Positions 33,047-41,848 of a DNA stretch of 64,000 nucleotides are shown in pieces. Under the pieces are notes generated by a model. That model ran no database searches, was not told the origin of the DNA, and was given only the letters and a program-made list of their open reading frames with translations. The first letter of the stretch is position 1; each line of letters begins with the position of its first letter. The position numbers and the translations under genes are program-made. The stretch comes from Bacteroidota bacterium (GTDB lineage Bacteria; Bacteroidota; Bacteroidia; Chitinophagales; Chitinophagaceae), in the NCBI GenBank assembly GCA_016868855.1, contig VGFP01000001.1:124001-188000 (forward strand). The letters run 5' to 3'.

Positions 33047-34042
33047 ATGGCAGCAACCAAGTTCACCAAGGAAACATACCTGTACTGGTACGAATTGATG
33101 CTTTTGCTTCGAAAATTTGAGGAGAAGGCTGGTCAGCTTTACGGAATGCAAAAAATCCGTGGATTTTGTCATCTCTACATCGGACAAGAGGCACTTGCAG
33201 CTGGATGCATGACAGCTACAAGACAAGAGGATCCGTACATCACCGCTTACAGAGACCATGGACTTGCCTTGGCAAAGGGTATTTCAGCCAATGCCTGCAT
33301 GGCTGAACTCTATGGAAAAGCAACAGGTTGTTCAAAAGGCAAGGGTGGAAGCATGCACCTTTTTGGTAAAAACGAATATTTTTTTGGTGGACACGGAATA
33401 GTGGGTGCACAAATAGGAACAGGCGCTGGATTGGCTTTCGCTGAACAATACAAAGGAACCGACAATGTATGCCTCACATTTTTTGGTGATGGTGCAGCTC
33501 GTCAGGGTATGTTGCATGAAACATTTAATCTTGCCATGCTTTGGAAGCTTCCTGTGATTTTCATTTGTGAGAACAATAATTATGCAATGGGAACTTCCGT
33601 TGCGAGAACCTCGAACGTTACGGATATATATAAACTGGCTGATGCATACGACATGCCTGGTGATAAGGTAGACGGAATGAGTCCAGAGGCTGTACATGAA
33701 GCTGTTGCAAGAGCGGTAAAACGTGCAAGGGAAGGTGGCGGTCCCACTTTGTTGGAAATGAAAACCTACAGGTACAAGGGCCACTCAATGAGTGATCCTC
33801 AGAAATACCGCAGCAAGGAAGAAGTAGAGGATTACAAAGAAAAAGATCCAATAGAAGTCACCAAGATGAAATTATTGGAAATTTTTAAAGTAGCACCATC
33901 CGTCATTGAGGCGATCGATGAAAAAGTTAAATCTGTTGTTGATGAGTGTGTGAAATTTGCCGAAGAGAGTCCATGGCCAGATGACAACGAATTACTGAAA
34001 GATGTTTATCAACAAGAAGATTATCCATTCATAGTAGACTAA
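33047..34042 (+). CDS. pdhA: Pyruvate dehydrogenase E1 component, alpha subunit
   Basis: The 331-residue protein matches PdhA: RKFEEKAGQLYGMQKIRGFCHLYIGQEA at the start, the thiamine-diphosphate/Mg site GDGAARQGMLHETFNLA...ENNNYAMGTS, and the phosphorylation-loop equivalent RYKGHSMSDPQKYRSKEE. E1 decarboxylates pyruvate and passes the acetyl group to E2. The beta subunit gene is not adjacent and must lie elsewhere. A TPR membrane protein gene follows after 13 bases. Confidence 0.95.
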   Translation: MAATKFTKETYLYWYELMLLLRKFEEKAGQLYGMQKIRGFCHLYIGQEALAAGCMTATRQEDPYITAYRDHGLALAKGISANACMAELYGKATGCSKGKGGSMHLFGKNEYFFGGHGIVGAQIGTGAGLAFAEQYKGTDNVCLTFFGDGAARQGMLHETFNLAMLWKLPVIFICENNNYAMGTSVARTSNVTDIYKLADAYDMPGDKVDGMSPEAVHEAVARAVKRAREGGGPTLLEMKTYRYKGHSMSDPQKYRSKEEVEDYKEKDPIEVTKMKLLEIFKVAPSVIEAIDEKVKSVVDECVKFAEESPWPDDNELLKDVYQQEDYPFIVD

Positions 34043-34055
34043 TAAAATTTTTCAA

Positions 34056-34733
34056 ATGTCAGATAAAGCAAAGCTTGAAAAAAACGAAGAAGAAATTCTT
34101 GCAAATGCAGCAGGATTTTGGCAAAAAAATTCTAAACTGATCATTGGCATAGCTGCTCTTGTAGTTGTATCCATCGGAGGATATCTCGGGTATAAGAATT
34201 TCATTCAGCTTCCCAATGAACAGAAAGCCAGTGAAGAAATGTTTTTTGCGGAGTCCAATTTTCGTAAAGACTCTTTCAACATAGCATTGAACGGAACACA
34301 GGGGAAAGCCGGTTTTCTCAAAGTCATTTCGAAATATGGCAATACAGATGCGGGCAATCTTGCACATTTGTATGCAGGCGAGTGCTACATGCAGTTGGGC
34401 GATTTTCAAAAGGCAGTCAAGCATTTGGAGGATTTCAATCCAGGTGTTGCCAAACAAGTTGAGGCGAAAGTAACCGGACTGCTTGGAGATGCATATGCTG
34501 AATTGAAGAAAAACAACGAAGCGATTGATTTGTATGCCAAGGCAGGTTCATTGTTTCCAGACGATCAATCGATCTCATCAGAATACTTATTCAGAGGCGC
34601 CTTGCTTGCTGAGATCAATGGCAATACAGAAAAAGCCATTGAATTGTATCAGCAAATCAAGGATAAATATCCCAGGACAGACAAAGGATTTGTAGTTGAT
34701 AAATACCTGGCTCGTCTCGGTGTTGTAAAATAA
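34056..34733 (+). CDS. TPR protein with N-terminal membrane anchor (YfgM-like)
   Basis: The 225-residue protein has one transmembrane segment near residues 28-48 (LIIGIAALVVVSIGGYLGY). TPR-like repeats follow (GNLAHLYAGECYMQLGDFQKAVKHLEDF, AYAELKKNNEAIDLYAKAGSLF, NTEKAIELYQQIKDKYPRTDKG). The layout is that of YfgM, an inner-membrane protein linked to the Sec translocon and periplasmic chaperones in E. coli. The gene ends directly against the LutA-like gene (34733/34734). Confidence 0.82.
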   Translation: MSDKAKLEKNEEEILANAAGFWQKNSKLIIGIAALVVVSIGGYLGYKNFIQLPNEQKASEEMFFAESNFRKDSFNIALNGTQGKAGFLKVISKYGNTDAGNLAHLYAGECYMQLGDFQKAVKHLEDFNPGVAKQVEAKVTGLLGDAYAELKKNNEAIDLYAKAGSLFPDDQSISSEYLFRGALLAEINGNTEKAIELYQQIKDKYPRTDKGFVVDKYLARLGVVK

Positions 34734-35453
34734 ATGAACGTCCACGTCTTCATACCTTGCTTCATTGACCAGTTGTTTCCCAGCGCAGGATTCAATACCA
34801 TCAAGGTTCTTGAGAAAGCAGGTTGCAATGTTCATTACAATCCAAAACAAACATGTTGCGGTCAACCTGCCTTCAACGCAGGCTATTGGGGAGAAGCCAA
34901 AGAGGTTTGCAATAAATTCATATCAGATTTTCAGGATGCTGAGATAATTGTGATGCCCAGTGCTTCTTGTACAGGGTTTGTCAAAAACTATTACAGCAAG
35001 ATTTACGACAATGCGCCCAATCAGAAAGAAATCAGAGAAGTCCAATCACGTGTCTTTGAACTGAGTGATTTTTTGGTCAATCAATTGCATGTGGATGATC
35101 TTGGTGCAGTATTCAATGGCAAGGTTGCTTACCACGATTCCTGCGCTGCATTGAGAGAATGCAATCTCCGTAAAGAACCCAAACAGTTGCTCTCGAAAGT
35201 AAAGGGATTGGAATTGTTGGCCATCAATGAAAACGAGACTTGCTGCGGATTCGGAGGCACTTTTTCGGTAAAATTTGAGGGAATTTCTACCGCCATGGGT
35301 GAACAAAAAGTCAACAATGTTGTAGATACAGGAGCTGAATACCTGGTATCCACCGATATGAGTTGCTTGATGCATTTGGATGGCATCATCCAAAGAAAGG
35401 GACTCCCCATCAAAAGCTTGCATTTGGCAGATATCCTTGCCAGCGGTTATTAA
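34734..35453 (+). CDS. LutA/YkgE-like (Fe-S)-binding protein
   Basis: The 239-residue protein has two cysteine-rich CCG-type domains: IPCFID, QTCCGQPAFNAG and PSASCTGFV in the first half, HDSCAALRECN, ETCCGFGGTF and STDMSCLMHLDG in the second. LutA works with LutB and LutC to oxidise L-lactate; related CCG proteins serve in heterodisulfide reductases and glycolate oxidase. No lutB or lutC is adjacent, so the partner is unknown. Proximity to pdhA fits a lactate-to-pyruvate link (inference). Confidence 0.88.
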   Translation: MNVHVFIPCFIDQLFPSAGFNTIKVLEKAGCNVHYNPKQTCCGQPAFNAGYWGEAKEVCNKFISDFQDAEIIVMPSASCTGFVKNYYSKIYDNAPNQKEIREVQSRVFELSDFLVNQLHVDDLGAVFNGKVAYHDSCAALRECNLRKEPKQLLSKVKGLELLAINENETCCGFGGTFSVKFEGISTAMGEQKVNNVVDTGAEYLVSTDMSCLMHLDGIIQRKGLPIKSLHLADILASGY

Positions 35454-35461
35454 ATTTTTTT

Positions 35462-35878
35462 ATGGCATACTGGTTGATCAAGTCAGAACCTTTCAAATAT
35501 TCATGGGATCAATTCGTGAAAGATGGTTCCACTTTTTGGGATGGTGTGCGCAATTATGCTGCACGCAACAATCTTCGTTCGATGAAAAAAGGTGACTTGG
35601 CCTTTTTTTATCACAGTAATGAGGGATTGGAAATAGTGGGCATTGCCAAGGTTATCAAAGAATCCTATCAGGATCCAACCACAGATGAAACTGCATGGTT
35701 GGCAGTTGATTTCAAACCGCAGAAAAAGTTAAAAAAACCAGTTTCGCTTGCACAAATCAAGGCTGAAAAGTCATTGTCCAACATGGCATTGCTTCGTTTG
35801 GGTAGACTTTCTGTACAACCAGTTTTGGAGGTTGAATGGAAGATCGTCATGAAAATGGCGGGGGAGTCGACAGCCTGA
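35462..35878 (+). CDS. EVE domain protein
   Basis: The 138-residue protein MAYWLIKSEPFKYSWDQFVKDG is a stand-alone EVE domain (FWDGVRNYAARNNLRSMKKGDLAFFYHSN, VGIAKVIKESYQDPT). EVE domains are PUA-like folds that bind modified nucleobases in DNA or RNA. The track starts the frame at 35363, inside the LutA-like gene; the ATG at 35462 gives the family start. No restriction or methylation gene is near. Confidence 0.9.
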   Translation: MAYWLIKSEPFKYSWDQFVKDGSTFWDGVRNYAARNNLRSMKKGDLAFFYHSNEGLEIVGIAKVIKESYQDPTTDETAWLAVDFKPQKKLKKPVSLAQIKAEKSLSNMALLRLGRLSVQPVLEVEWKIVMKMAGESTA

Positions 35879-35966
35879 TATTTTTCACATCCTCGTTTCG
35901 TCTGGAGTACTTGATTTTATTGAGTTTTACACAATTTTTAGTGGATAAATCTTACCACCTTTTTTA

Positions 35967-35997
35967 TTGATTTTACCCCTAAAATAGAGTAAATTTG
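35967..35997 (+). promoter_or_regulatory. Promoter of gyrA
   Basis: TTG at 35967-35969, a 20-base spacer and TAAATTTG at 35990-35997 form a consensus promoter 40 bases before the gyrA ATG, in an AT-rich gap of 159 bases that holds no other gene. Confidence 0.65.
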
Positions 35998-36037
35998 TTA
36001 GTATATTTTATTACTCACATGACCCATCTAAACTTCA

Positions 36038-38578
36038 ATGGAGGATCAACTTTTACCGGAGCAAACCAACGATAACAACAGAATCATTCCCGTCAATATT
36101 GAGGAGCAAATGAAGTCAGCTTACATTGACTACTCCATGAGTGTCATTGTGGGAAGAGCATTGCCAGATGCAAGGGATGGATTGAAACCAGTTCACCGCA
36201 GGATCCTCTTTGCCATGAACGAATTGGGCATGGACTATAACAAGCCAACAAGAAAGTGTGCGAGAATTGTTGGTGAGGTGTTAGGTAAATACCATCCACA
36301 TGGAGATACTGCTGTTTATGATGCATTGGTAAGAATGGGACAAGAATGGAATACCCGTTATCCAACGATTGACAAACAGGGAAACTTCGGCTCACCCGAC
36401 GGTGAGGGTCCAGCTGCCATGCGTTACACGGAGGCAAGACTGCAGCGAATGGCAGGGTTCATGATGGATGATATTGACAAGGAGACGGTTGATTACCAAT
36501 ACAATTTTGATGATTCTTTGGAAGAGCCTACTGTATTGCCTACCAAGATTCCACACCTGTTGATCAACGGCAGCAGTGGTATTGCTGTAGGTATGGCAAC
36601 CAACATGCTTCCTCACAATCTTTCTGAAGTCATTGATGGTTGCATCGCGTATATCGACAACAGAGACATCACTATTGATGAATTGATGCAACATGTCAAA
36701 GCACCTGATTTTCCAGGTGGTGGTGTTATATATGGCATGGAAGGTGTGAAATCAGCCATGCATACTGGAAGGGGCAGGGTAGTGTTGAGGGGAAAAGTTT
36801 CAATTGAAGCGAAGGCCAACGGACGGGAACAGATTATCATTACAGAAGTTCCCTATCAGGTGAGCAGAGATGCATTGACTGCACGTATCGGACAATTGGT
36901 GATTGAAAAACAGATTGAGGGAATTACACATGTCAACAATGAGTCCAACGAAAACGAAGGAACAAGGGTTGTGATCGACATCAGAAAGGATGCAGTTGCC
37001 GGTGTAATTGTGAATCAATTGTACAAGTATACTGACTTACAGACTTCATACGGCATCAACAATGTGGCGATCGTCAAAGGTCGTCCCAGAATTCTCAGTC
37101 TGAAAGACCTGATCTCAACCTTTATCGAGTTTCGTCACGATGTTGTTGTGCGCAGAGCACAGTATCAATTGAAAGAAGCTGAAAAGAAAGCACACGTATT
37201 GCAGGGTTATCTGATTGCATTGGATAACCTGGATGCAGTTATCCAACTGATCAGAAAAGCTGCCAATCCGGAAGTAGCAAAAGAAGGGTTGATGTCGAAT
37301 TTCGGGATGAGTGAAATCCAGGCAAAAGCTGTCCTTGAATTGAGGTTGCAGCGACTCACCGGAATGGAAATTGAAAAAATTCGTGAGGAGTACAATGAGA
37401 TTATGAAATTGATCGCGGGACTCAAAGAATTGTTGTCCAACGAAGGCATGAGGTACGATTTGATCAAAACTGAATTGACAGAAGTCAAGGAAAAATTTGG
37501 AGATCAACGCCGTACTGAAATCACCTATCTCGACAATGAAGTCAGAATGGAAGATCTCATCAAGGAAGAAGATGTTGTCATCACTGTATCTCATTTGGGA
37601 TATGTGAAACGCACATCGGCAGATGAGTACAGGGCTCAGAAAAGAGGAGGAAGGGGATCCATCGGTGGAAGAACAAGAGAAGAAGATTACATAGAACATT
37701 TGTTTGTAGCATCAACACATCATACACTGTTGTTCTTCACAGAAAAAGGAAGATGCTACTGGTTGAAAGTATATGAGATTCCAGAAGGAGAGAAGCAGAG
37801 CAAGGGAAGAGCCATTCAAAATCTGATGCAACTCCCAACAGATGACAAGATCAGGGCCATCATCGATGTGAAGAATCTGCAGGACGAAGAGTTTGTAAAC
37901 AACCACTTCATTCTGTTGTGTACCAAACAAGGTATCATCAAAAAAACTGAATTGGCTGACTTTAGTCGTCCGCGTGCTACCGGAGTCAATGCCATCACCA
38001 TTGTGGAAGGCGATCAATTGCTGGATGCTAAATTAACTGATGGAAAATGTGAAGTGATGCTGGCTGTAAAATCCGGCAGGGCCATCCGTTTCCCCGAGGA
38101 AAAAGTTAGACCAACCGGCAGGGGAGCCATTGGTGTTGCAGGCATTGAGGTGGATGATGCCAATGATGAAGTGGTGGGTATGATCTGTGTGCATGCAGAT
38201 GATAAATCCAAGACTGTACTAGTGGTATCAGAAAAAGGTTACGGCAAGAGAACGCAGGTGGATGAATACAGGATCACCAACAGAGGCGGCAAAGGAGTAA
38301 AGACCATCAGCGTTACCGAAAAAACAGGTAAATTGGTTGGCATATTGGATGTGGTTGAAACTGAAGACCTGATGATCACGTGTGAATCCGGTGTCACCAT
38401 TCGCATGAAGATTGCGGAAATCAGTGAACAGGGAAGAGCAACACAGGGTGTGAAGCTGATTCGATTGAATGATGAAGACGCCATTGCAGCACTGACCACA
38501 TTGGATGAAGTATCAGAAGATGAAGAGGGGGAACAAACAGAGAACAATGATGAAAAACCTACAACAGAAACAAACTAA
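36038..38578 (+). CDS. gyrA: DNA gyrase subunit A
   Basis: The 846-residue protein starts with the type IIA core ([22 protein letters not shown]) and has the catalytic tyrosine in [11 protein letters not shown]. The C-terminal half is a beta-pinwheel with the GyrA-box-like QKRGGRG, which points to gyrase rather than topoisomerase IV. The quinolone-determining region reads [10 protein letters not shown], with Thr at the E. coli Ser83 position, a residue natural in many species. An acidic tail ([17 protein letters not shown]) ends it. The exported TPR gene follows after 22 bases. Confidence 0.96.
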   Translation: MEDQLLPEQTNDNNRIIPVNIEEQMKSAYIDYSMSVIVGRALPDARDGLKPVHRRILFAMNELGMDYNKPTRKCARIVGEVLGKYHPHGDTAVYDALVRMGQEWNTRYPTIDKQGNFGSPDGEGPAAMRYTEARLQRMAGFMMDDIDKETVDYQYNFDDSLEEPTVLPTKIPHLLINGSSGIAVGMATNMLPHNLSEVIDGCIAYIDNRDITIDELMQHVKAPDFPGGGVIYGMEGVKSAMHTGRGRVVLRGKVSIEAKANGREQIIITEVPYQVSRDALTARIGQLVIEKQIEGITHVNNESNENEGTRVVIDIRKDAVAGVIVNQLYKYTDLQTSYGINNVAIVKGRPRILSLKDLISTFIEFRHDVVVRRAQYQLKEAEKKAHVLQGYLIALDNLDAVIQLIRKAANPEVAKEGLMSNFGMSEIQAKAVLELRLQRLTGMEIEKIREEYNEIMKLIAGLKELLSNEGMRYDLIKTELTEVKEKFGDQRRTEITYLDNEVRMEDLIKEEDVVITVSHLGYVKRTSADEYRAQKRGGRGSIGGRTREEDYIEHLFVASTHHTLLFFTEKGRCYWLKVYEIPEGEKQSKGRAIQNLMQLPTDDKIRAIIDVKNLQDEEFVNNHFILLCTKQGIIKKTELADFSRPRATGVNAITIVEGDQLLDAKLTDGKCEVMLAVKSGRAIRFPEEKVRPTGRGAIGVAGIEVDDANDEVVGMICVHADDKSKTVLVVSEKGYGKRTQVDEYRITNRGGKGVKTISVTEKTGKLVGILDVVETEDLMITCESGVTIRMKIAEISEQGRATQGVKLIRLNDEDAIAALTTLDEVSEDEEGEQTENNDEKPTTETN

Positions 38579-38600
38579 AATTCCATACAAAACGAAAAAA

Positions 38601-39959
38601 ATGAAAAAAATCCTCTTTTCGGTTTTCTCTTTGTTTGCATTGTTGATGGCAAACGGTCAAAACCTTACCAAGGTCAAAGATGCAATCACTGCCAAGAAAT
38701 ATGCAGAAGCCAATACGCAGTTGGATGAAATGATCAACAATCCCAAATACCAAAAGAATGCTGATCTGTATTATCTAAAAGGGAAAGTCTACAGTGAAAT
38801 ATGTGTCGATACCAACCTGGCTAATAACTATCCAAATGCGGTTGAAACATCCCTGGAGAATTTCAAAAAAGCTGCTTCCATGGACAACAACAAGTTTACC
38901 ATGACAGTTACATTGGAAGGAGCGCAGGCGTTGTTCAATATCTACGCCATTCCATATAACAAGGGTGTGAAAGAACTCGATGCCAAAGAATACGACAAAT
39001 CATTGAAGTCACTTCAATTGGCTGATATGTCTGGTAGGTTCATCTTTGAAAGGGGACTCGGATTGTCGCCATTGGATACCAACCTGACTTTCTATACTGG
39101 CTTTGCAGCTTTGCTGGCTGGAAAAGAAGAAGTAGCAGCAGGATATTTCGCAAAATTGGCCAGTATCAATATTGCTGAAAAAGGATTTGAGGATGTTTAC
39201 AAGAATCTCATGATCTATCATTTCAACAAGAATAACATTGCGGAATTTGAAAAATACCGTTTGCAGGGACTCAAATTGTATCCCAAAGAAGAATATTTCA
39301 CCTACGATGAAGTGATGTTCATCAATGATATGAGGGACAAGGATGAAAAAATGAAGAGGATTGAAGCGAAGGTTGCCAGCGATCCTCAAAATATCGATGC
39401 GCTGTCAATCCTTACAGAAATACTATTTGGACGTTTATTTGATCTGGACAATCCATACTACAAAAACGAAGCTGATTATGAAGCTGCTGAAACAAAATTG
39501 GTTGGCTTGTACAATCAAATGGCTGCTGCAAGACCCGAAGATGGACTTATGCCATTCAACGCAGGTGTAGTTTATGTCAACAAGGCCTTTGAGATGAACA
39601 ACGAAATTTCTGATATCAACGATAAGATCAGAAAATTCAACGATAGTCAGAAGCCTGATAAGACCGGCAAAATTCCACCGCCACCCAAAGAATTGACAAC
39701 CCAGCGGGATGAGATACGTGCCAAACAATTGTCGGCCTATGACAAGGGATTGCCATTTTTGTTAAAAGCACAGCCAATGTTGGAGAAGAAAATTTCTGAT
39801 AAAAACATTGCCCAGACCTATAAAAAGTTGATCAGTATTTTGATTGATATTTATCAATCAAAAAGACAGCTTTCCAAGGTACCTGCCGACAAAGCGAAAT
39901 TTGAAGCAGATGAGGCCAAATGGAACAAAGAGTATGATCGCGTGAGCAATATTCACTAA
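38601..39959 (+). CDS. Exported TPR-like repeat protein of unknown role
   Basis: The 452-residue protein has a Sec signal peptide (MKKILFSVFSLFALLMANGQ). Helical repeats follow (AKKYAEANTQLDEMINNPKYQKNADLYYLKGKVY, DTNLTFYTGFAALLAGKEEVAAGYFAKLA, MAAARPEDGLMPFNAGVVYV). Such periplasmic TPR proteins are common in Bacteroidota, but their partners are unknown. The track ORF begins at 38505 inside gyrA; the ATG at 38601 with its signal peptide is the proper start. It is likely co-transcribed with gyrA, and a terminator follows. Confidence 0.82.
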   Translation: MKKILFSVFSLFALLMANGQNLTKVKDAITAKKYAEANTQLDEMINNPKYQKNADLYYLKGKVYSEICVDTNLANNYPNAVETSLENFKKAASMDNNKFTMTVTLEGAQALFNIYAIPYNKGVKELDAKEYDKSLKSLQLADMSGRFIFERGLGLSPLDTNLTFYTGFAALLAGKEEVAAGYFAKLASINIAEKGFEDVYKNLMIYHFNKNNIAEFEKYRLQGLKLYPKEEYFTYDEVMFINDMRDKDEKMKRIEAKVASDPQNIDALSILTEILFGRLFDLDNPYYKNEADYEAAETKLVGLYNQMAAARPEDGLMPFNAGVVYVNKAFEMNNEISDINDKIRKFNDSQKPDKTGKIPPPPKELTTQRDEIRAKQLSAYDKGLPFLLKAQPMLEKKISDKNIAQTYKKLISILIDIYQSKRQLSKVPADKAKFEADEAKWNKEYDRVSNIH

Positions 39960-39966
39960 ATGAATT

Positions 39967-39990
39967 AAACCTCATCCATCGATGGGGTTT
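39967..39990 (+). terminator. Intrinsic terminator after the TPR gene
   Basis: AAACCTCATC pairs with GATGGGGTTT around CATC, with one T-G wobble, 8 bases after the stop codon. It ends the gyrA-TPR transcript. Confidence 0.7.
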
Positions 39991-40089
39991 ATTCTAACTT
40001 ATATTACTTAACATAATATAAATTATAAGAAATAATTCTGATTTTCTGGTTCTTATAATTTACAGTATATTGAATATCAATTGGTTTAT

Positions 40090-41103
40090 ATGAAAAGAAG
40101 ATCCTTTATCAGGAATGGTTTGTTGGCTGGGACTTCCATTTCAAGCATGTCCGATAACTTGTCAGCTGCTCAATCAGCAGCCAAACCTCTTATTGTTTCT
40201 ACATGGGATTTCGGAAGGTTTGCCAATGCTGAGGGCTGGAAAGTTTTGGCTTCAAATGGCCATGCACTGGATGCCATTGAGCAGGCTGCAAGGGTTACAG
40301 AGGCTGACGAATCCAACAAAACCGTTGGATACGGTGGATATCCCGATCGTGACGGTTGCGTTACGCTGGACGCCTGTATCATGGATGAAGCTGGGAACTG
40401 TGGCTCTGTGATGGCCATCGAGCACATCAAACACCCCATTTCAGTTGCACGAAAAATCATGGAAAAGACCCCACATATCATCCTTGTGGGTGACGGAGCC
40501 CTTCAATTTGCCCTTGAAAATGGCTATAAAAAGGAAAACTTGCTGACGCCAGACAGTAAAAAAGCTTGGGAAAAATGGTTGAAGAATTCAAAATATGAAC
40601 CTGTTATAAATATTGAAAATCAATTATATAAGAAGCAAGACAATAGCTTTGCTTTAGGTGGAATCAACAACCACGATACAATTGGATTGTTGGCATTGGA
40701 TGCATCCGGACGCCTCAGCGGTGGTTGCACAACCAGCGGAATGGCTTTTAAAATGCACGGAAGGGTTGGTGACTCCCCTGTCATTGGCGCTGGACTCTTT
40801 GTGGACGGTGAAGTGGGTGCTGCTACAGCCACAGGAGTTGGAGAAGAAGTCATTCGATGTGTAGGTTCCCATTCAGTTGTTGAATACATCAGAATTGGAT
40901 TCACTCCCGGGCAAGCATGCAAAAAAATGGTAGAAAGGATCGCCAAAAGGGATCTTCAAAAAGCCAAAAGCCTGCAAATTGGATTCCTGGCCATCGATAA
41001 GCTTGGAAATGTAGGTGCTTTTGCCATGCAAAAAGGATTTAACTATTCTTTGAAATCCAGTACTGAAGAAAAAGTAATTGCAGTAGAAAGTTATTTTGAT
41101 TGA
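40090..41103 (+). CDS. Glycosylasparaginase (N4-(beta-N-acetylglucosaminyl)-L-asparaginase), Tat-exported
   Basis: The 337-residue protein is an Ntn-hydrolase of the aspartylglucosaminidase type. It should cleave itself before Thr197 (HDTIGLLALD), which becomes the nucleophile. It keeps the family blocks KTVGYGGYPDRDGCVTLDACIMD, CTTSGMAFKMHGRVGDSPVIGAG and EVGAATATGVGEE. The N-terminus MKRRSFIRNGLLAG is a twin-arginine signal, placing it in the periplasm. It releases N-acetylglucosamine from asparagine-linked glycopeptides. cutC follows after 1 base, so it heads a five-gene operon. Start ATG at 40090; the track's 40081 start is a TTG. Confidence 0.92.
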   Translation: MKRRSFIRNGLLAGTSISSMSDNLSAAQSAAKPLIVSTWDFGRFANAEGWKVLASNGHALDAIEQAARVTEADESNKTVGYGGYPDRDGCVTLDACIMDEAGNCGSVMAIEHIKHPISVARKIMEKTPHIILVGDGALQFALENGYKKENLLTPDSKKAWEKWLKNSKYEPVINIENQLYKKQDNSFALGGINNHDTIGLLALDASGRLSGGCTTSGMAFKMHGRVGDSPVIGAGLFVDGEVGAATATGVGEEVIRCVGSHSVVEYIRIGFTPGQACKKMVERIAKRDLQKAKSLQIGFLAIDKLGNVGAFAMQKGFNYSLKSSTEEKVIAVESYFD

Positions 41104-41104
41104 T

Positions 41105-41836
41105 ATGTCATTTGAATTAGAAGTCATTGCCTTTGACCTGTTTTCCTGCTTGGTGGCTGAAAATGCCGGAGCGCATCGGATAGAGCTCTGTGCCAATCCC
41201 CATGAAGGGGGCACTACCCCATCTTTTGGTATGATGCGCATGGCGAGAAAGGCATCGTCCATTCAACTCTTCCCTATCATTCGTCCACGGGGTGGTGATT
41301 TTATCTATGACAAGGCTGAGTTTTTATCCATGATCGAAGACATCAAGATCGCCAAAAATGAGGGATGTGATGGTGTGGTGATAGGCATGCTGAAAAAAGA
41401 CGGTGCCATTGACATCGATGCTTGTCACGATCTGATACACCATGCCAATGGAATGGAGGTCACTTTTCACCGGGCATTCGACCGCGTAAATGATCAAGAG
41501 AAAGCATTGGAGGAGGTTATCAAGCTCGGATGCACACGCATCCTTACCTCAGGTGGTCATCCTACTGCCATGGAAGGAAAGGACCAACTTCAGCAACTTG
41601 TTTCGCTGGCGGGTAATCGAATAAAAATCATGGTTGGATCAGGGATAAGGTCATCCAATATCAAAGAGATTCAGTCACATACAAAAGCATCTGTATTTCA
41701 CGCATCGGCTCGAAAAACGGTTTCCTCCATGATGGATTACGAGCATGCTTCCATGCATGGGCTGCTTGAAAAAATCAGCATCGATGAGCAGGAAGTCCGC
41801 CTGCTGCGTTCTGCATTGGAAGAGATTTTCGCTTAA
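41105..41836 (+). CDS. cutC: CutC family protein (copper homeostasis type)
   Basis: The 243-residue TIM barrel has the CutC blocks SFELEVIAFDLFSCLVAENAGAHRIELCANPHEGGTTPS, PIIRPRGGDFIYD, MEVTFHRAFDRVND and RILTSGGHPTAMEGKD. The family was linked to copper tolerance but its true reaction is unsettled, and recent views lean to a hydrolase or sugar-related role. Being wedged between a glycosylasparaginase and a planctomycete-type cytochrome gene, with gaps of 1 and 12 bases, suggests a link to glycan breakdown here (inference). Confidence 0.93.
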   Translation: MSFELEVIAFDLFSCLVAENAGAHRIELCANPHEGGTTPSFGMMRMARKASSIQLFPIIRPRGGDFIYDKAEFLSMIEDIKIAKNEGCDGVVIGMLKKDGAIDIDACHDLIHHANGMEVTFHRAFDRVNDQEKALEEVIKLGCTRILTSGGHPTAMEGKDQLQQLVSLAGNRIKIMVGSGIRSSNIKEIQSHTKASVFHASARKTVSSMMDYEHASMHGLLEKISIDEQEVRLLRSALEEIFA

Positions 41837-41848
41837 TTTTAAGCAACG

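Noticed and set aside
33332-33784. 150-residue minus-strand ORF inside pdhA
   Set aside because: Antisense shadow of pdhA with low-quality, cysteine-rich composition.
36275-36310. Thr at the gyrA position equal to E. coli Ser83 as quinolone resistance
   Set aside because: Thr is the natural residue in many sensitive species; no resistance call can be made.
37115-37699. 194-residue minus-strand ORF inside gyrA
   Set aside because: Shadow of gyrA; phenylalanine-rich content comes from reading GAA-rich helices backwards.
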